From: Betaproteobacteria bacterium
GTDB lineage: Bacteria > Pseudomonadota > Gammaproteobacteria > Burkholderiales > Burkholderiaceae_D
NCBI GenBank assembly: GCA_025356395.1
Contig: JANXTA010000035.1
Span: 1 to 49,743 of the forward strand
Length of the DNA stretch: 49,743 nt
Direction: 5' to 3'
The notes under the pieces are model-generated. The model was not told the origin of the DNA and did not search any database. It saw only the letters and a program-made list of their open reading frames with translations. This document shows positions 47,349-49,743 of the stretch, piece by piece (positions within the stretch are counted from its first letter, which is position 1; each line of letters begins with the position of its first letter). The translations under genes and the position numbers were made by a program.

Positions 47349-48251
47349 ATGCAACACGCACTGGACGCATCCCTCGGCCACAAGCTGACGCAGTACTACG
47401 TGCTGACCAAACCTCGCGTGACTCAGCTCGCGGTTTTTTGCGCCGTGATCGGCATGCTCCTCGCCGTGCCCGGTTTCCCGCCGATCGGTCGACTGATCGC
47501 GGCCACCATCGGCATCTGGTTGCTGGCCGGCGCGGCGTTCGCCGTCAACTGCCTGGCCGAGCGTCAGCTCGATGCGCGCATGGCGCGCACGGCGCGTCGC
47601 GCATCGGCTTCCGGCGAGCTCAGCGCCGCCGAGATCCTGTTCGGCTCCGGGTTGATCGGCGGCGCTGGGATGCTGGTGTTGCTGACCTTCGTCAACCCGC
47701 TGACGATGTGGCTGACGTTCGCGACCTTCGTCGGTTACGCGGTGGTCTACACGATGTTGCTCAAGCCGATGACGCCTCAGAACATCGTGATCGGTGGGGC
47801 GTCGGGTGCGATGCCGCCCGCGCTAGGCTGGGCCGCGATGGCCGATCAGGTGCCGGCGCAGGCCTGGGTCCTGGTCCTCATCATCTTCGTATGGACGCCG
47901 CCGCACTTCTGGGCGCTGGCGCTCTATCGAACCGAAGACTTCCGCAAGTCAGGGCTGCCGATGCTTCCGGTCACGCACGGGGCGCGATACACGCGGCTGC
48001 ACATCTTGCTGTACACGATCGCGCTGGTCGCGACGACGCTGCTGCCTTTCGCGATGCGCATGAGCGGCTGGCTCTATCTCGTTGCCGCGCTGGCGTTGGG
48101 GGCCGAGTTCCTGCGGCTGGCTTTGGCGATCTGGCGGGCGCCGACCGAGCAGGCGTCCGACCTGCTGGCGCGTCGGACCTTCCGCTACTCGATCGTCTAT
48201 CTCGCGCTGTTGTTCGCCGCGCTGCTGATCGATCACTATCTGGTCGCATGA
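47349..48251 (+). CDS. ctaB: Heme O synthase (protoheme IX farnesyltransferase)
   Basis: The protein has 300 residues with about nine membrane helices. It shows [20 protein letters not shown], the first acidic motif [20 protein letters not shown] (Glu and Asp in place of the usual Asp pair, as in other Betaproteobacteria), and [19 protein letters not shown]. It adds a farnesyl group to heme B, giving heme O. Its last bases overlap the SCO1 start (ATGA). Confidence 0.96.
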   Translation: MQHALDASLGHKLTQYYVLTKPRVTQLAVFCAVIGMLLAVPGFPPIGRLIAATIGIWLLAGAAFAVNCLAERQLDARMARTARRASASGELSAAEILFGSGLIGGAGMLVLLTFVNPLTMWLTFATFVGYAVVYTMLLKPMTPQNIVIGGASGAMPPALGWAAMADQVPAQAWVLVLIIFVWTPPHFWALALYRTEDFRKSGLPMLPVTHGARYTRLHILLYTIALVATTLLPFAMRMSGWLYLVAALALGAEFLRLALAIWRAPTEQASDLLARRTFRYSIVYLALLFAALLIDHYLVA

Positions 48252-48850
48252 TGCGGATGAACGCTGCGCGATTCGGCGCCTTTCTCCTGCTTTCGCTGGC
48301 GTGCCTGATGGGGGTCGGCGGGTGCTCCCCCGCCAAGCCCCAGTTCGAGGGGATCGACATCACGGGCGCCGACTACGCCAAGGACTTCCATCTGACCGAT
48401 GCATCGGGCCAGCCGAGAAGCCTTGCCGACTATCGCGGCAAGGCGGTCGTGATGTTCTTCGGCTACACGCAGTGTCCCGACGTCTGCCCGACCACGATGG
48501 CCGAGCTTCAATCGGTGATGCGTTCGCTGGGGCCGGATGCCGACCGGGTGCAGGTCCTGTTCGTGACGCTCGATCCGGCTCGCGATACGCCGGAGCTGCT
48601 GTCCCGCTACGTGCCGGCTTTCGATCCACGCTTCGTCGGGCTGTTCGGCGACGAGGCCGCGACGACGCAGACGGCCAAGGACTTCAAGGTCTTCTATCAG
48701 CGCGTTCCCGGTCCCACGCCGACGTCGTACACGCTGGACCACACGGCCGGCAGCTATGTGTTCGATCCGCAGGGGCGAATCCGATTGTTCCTGCGCCAGG
48801 GCCAGGCCGCCGCCTCGGTCACGCACGACCTGAAACTCCTGCTGTCCTGA
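48248..48850 (+). CDS. SCO1/SenC copper chaperone
   Basis: The protein has 200 residues. A lipoprotein signal ([14 protein letters not shown]) is followed by the SCO domain: [19 protein letters not shown] with the CxxxC at about 79-83 and [19 protein letters not shown] with the third copper ligand, His. It delivers copper to, or reduces, the CuA site of CoxB. The start overlaps ctaB. A second ATG follows directly and could also be used. Confidence 0.94.
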   Translation: MMRMNAARFGAFLLLSLACLMGVGGCSPAKPQFEGIDITGADYAKDFHLTDASGQPRSLADYRGKAVVMFFGYTQCPDVCPTTMAELQSVMRSLGPDADRVQVLFVTLDPARDTPELLSRYVPAFDPRFVGLFGDEAATTQTAKDFKVFYQRVPGPTPTSYTLDHTAGSYVFDPQGRIRLFLRQGQAAASVTHDLKLLLS

Positions 48851-48860
48851 CATGCTCAGG

Positions 48861-48890
48861 TTCGTTGGGACGGTCGCGCTCGAATAGAAT
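48861..48890 (+). promoter_or_regulatory. Possible promoter upstream of ychF
   Basis: TTCGTT (48861-48866) and TAGAAT (48885-48890) have an 18-base spacer. It lies in the 68-base gap between SCO1 and ychF; TTGGGA (48865-48870) is a better box but only 14 bases away. Confidence 0.45.
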
Positions 48891-48918
48891 CGCGTGTTTT
48901 CCTGAATGCGAGTCATCC

Positions 48919-49743
48919 ATGGCGCTTCGCTGCGGCATCGTCGGTCTTCCGAACGTCGGCAAGTCCACCCTCTTCAATGCACTGACCAAGGCCGGAGTCG
49001 CGGCCGAGAACTATCCCTTCTGCACGATCGAGCCGAACACTGGCGTGGTCGAGGTCCCCGACACGCGGATCGGTGAACTGGCGGCGATCGTGAAGCCCGA
49101 ACGCGTGATGCCGGCCATCGTCGAGTTCGTCGACATCGCCGGCCTTGTCTCGGGCGCGTCCAAGGGCGAGGGGCTGGGCAACCAGTTCCTCGCGCACATT
49201 CGGGAGACCGATGCGATCGTGAACGTCGTGCGCTGTTTCGAGGACACCAACGTCATCCACGTCGCCGGCAAGATCGATCCGCTTGCCGACATCGAGGTGA
49301 TCCAGACCGAACTGGCGTTGGCCGATCTGGCGACGCTCGAGAAGACTATCGTGCGGATCACGAAGCAGGCGCGCGGCGGTGACAAGGAGGCGGTGAAGCT
49401 CCTGGCGGTCCTGGCCATGGTGGAGCCGCAACTGAACCAAGCCAGGCCGGTTCGGGCGCTCGGACTCGATGCCGACGAACAGGCACTGATCAAGCCGTTG
49501 TGCCTGATCACGGCGAAGCCGGCCATGTTCGTGGCCAACGTCTCCGAACACGGATTCGTGGACAACCCGCTACTGGATCAGCTGACGGCGTATGCCGTGG
49601 CGCAGGGCGCGCCGGTCGTGGCGATCTGTGCCTCGATCGAAGCAGAGATCTCCGAGTTGTCCGACGAGGACAAGAGCGTCTTCCTCGACGACATGGGCAT
49701 GAAGGAGCCGGGCCTGAATCGCTTGATCCAGGCGGCTTATTCG
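48919..49743 (+). CDS. ychF: Redox-regulated ATPase YchF (partial)
   Basis: The first 275 codons are present and the gene runs off the window. [20 protein letters not shown] holds the P-loop; [18 protein letters not shown] and [20 protein letters not shown] are the switch motifs of the OBG-type GTPase family. YchF prefers ATP over GTP because its NKxD motif is altered. It binds the ribosome and affects stress responses. Confidence 0.97.
   Translation, partial: MALRCGIVGLPNVGKSTLFNALTKAGVAAENYPFCTIEPNTGVVEVPDTRIGELAAIVKPERVMPAIVEFVDIAGLVSGASKGEGLGNQFLAHIRETDAIVNVVRCFEDTNVIHVAGKIDPLADIEVIQTELALADLATLEKTIVRITKQARGGDKEAVKLLAVLAMVEPQLNQARPVRALGLDADEQALIKPLCLITAKPAMFVANVSEHGFVDNPLLDQLTAYAVAQGAPVVAICASIEAEISELSDEDKSVFLDDMGMKEPGLNRLIQAAYS

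Overview
The window is a GC-rich bacterial chromosome segment. Gene content and order point to a Betaproteobacterium (Burkholderiales/Nitrosomonadales type): tuf followed by the S10-spc-alpha ribosomal cluster, a gpmA-envC-ctpA set divergent from rhodanese-grxC-secB-gpsA, and a cox cluster holding DUF2244, COX11, DUF2970, DUF2909, SURF1, COX15, ctaB and SCO1 genes. I cannot name the genus. No rRNA, tRNA, CRISPR array, intact insertion sequence or replication origin is visible, and no stretch longer than about 300 bases lacks a gene.

Positions 1-15549 hold the translation superoperon, all on the + strand: the 3' end of tuf, then rpsJ, rplCDWB, rpsS, rplV, rpsC, rplP, rpmC, rpsQ, then rplN, rplX, rplE, rpsN, rpsH, rplF, rplR, rpsE, rpmD, rplO, secY, infA, rpmJ, and finally rpsM, rpsK, rpsD, rpoA, rplQ. 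Two internal promoters (before rplC and before rplN) share a nearly identical 24-base block that runs from the -10 box into the presumed first transcribed bases. Several gaps carry small REP-like palindromes, one of which seems to supply the ribosome-binding site of rplX. A hairpin resembling a terminator lies between rpsD and rpoA, and a strong terminator follows rplQ, overlapping the start of the next gene.

Positions 15560-25317 are more mixed: a DUF885 putative metallopeptidase, a NodI-like ABC ATPase and a NodJ-like permease split by an inverted class V aminotransferase gene, dsbD, then (minus strand) moeB, an AAC(3)-fold acetyltransferase gene and an alpha/alpha-toroid protein gene.

Positions 25389-29578 carry a czcI-czcC-czcB-czcA heavy-metal efflux cluster. 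czcI is intact. czcC, czcB and czcA are broken by frameshifts, an amber codon and several internal deletions. The cluster sits between ctpA and moeB, which I recall as neighbours in related genomes, so it looks like an insertion that is now decaying.

Positions 29626-39589 hold gpmA-envC-ctpA (minus), rhodanese-grxC-secB-SH3-gpsA (plus), comF-trmL (minus), a BioC-like methyltransferase gene and a DUF2244 gene. Positions 39636-48850 encode an aa3/caa3-type cytochrome c oxidase with its assembly factors: CuA subunit with a fused cytochrome c, subunits I and III, COX11 and SCO copper chaperones, SURF1, and heme O and heme A synthases. The window ends inside ychF.
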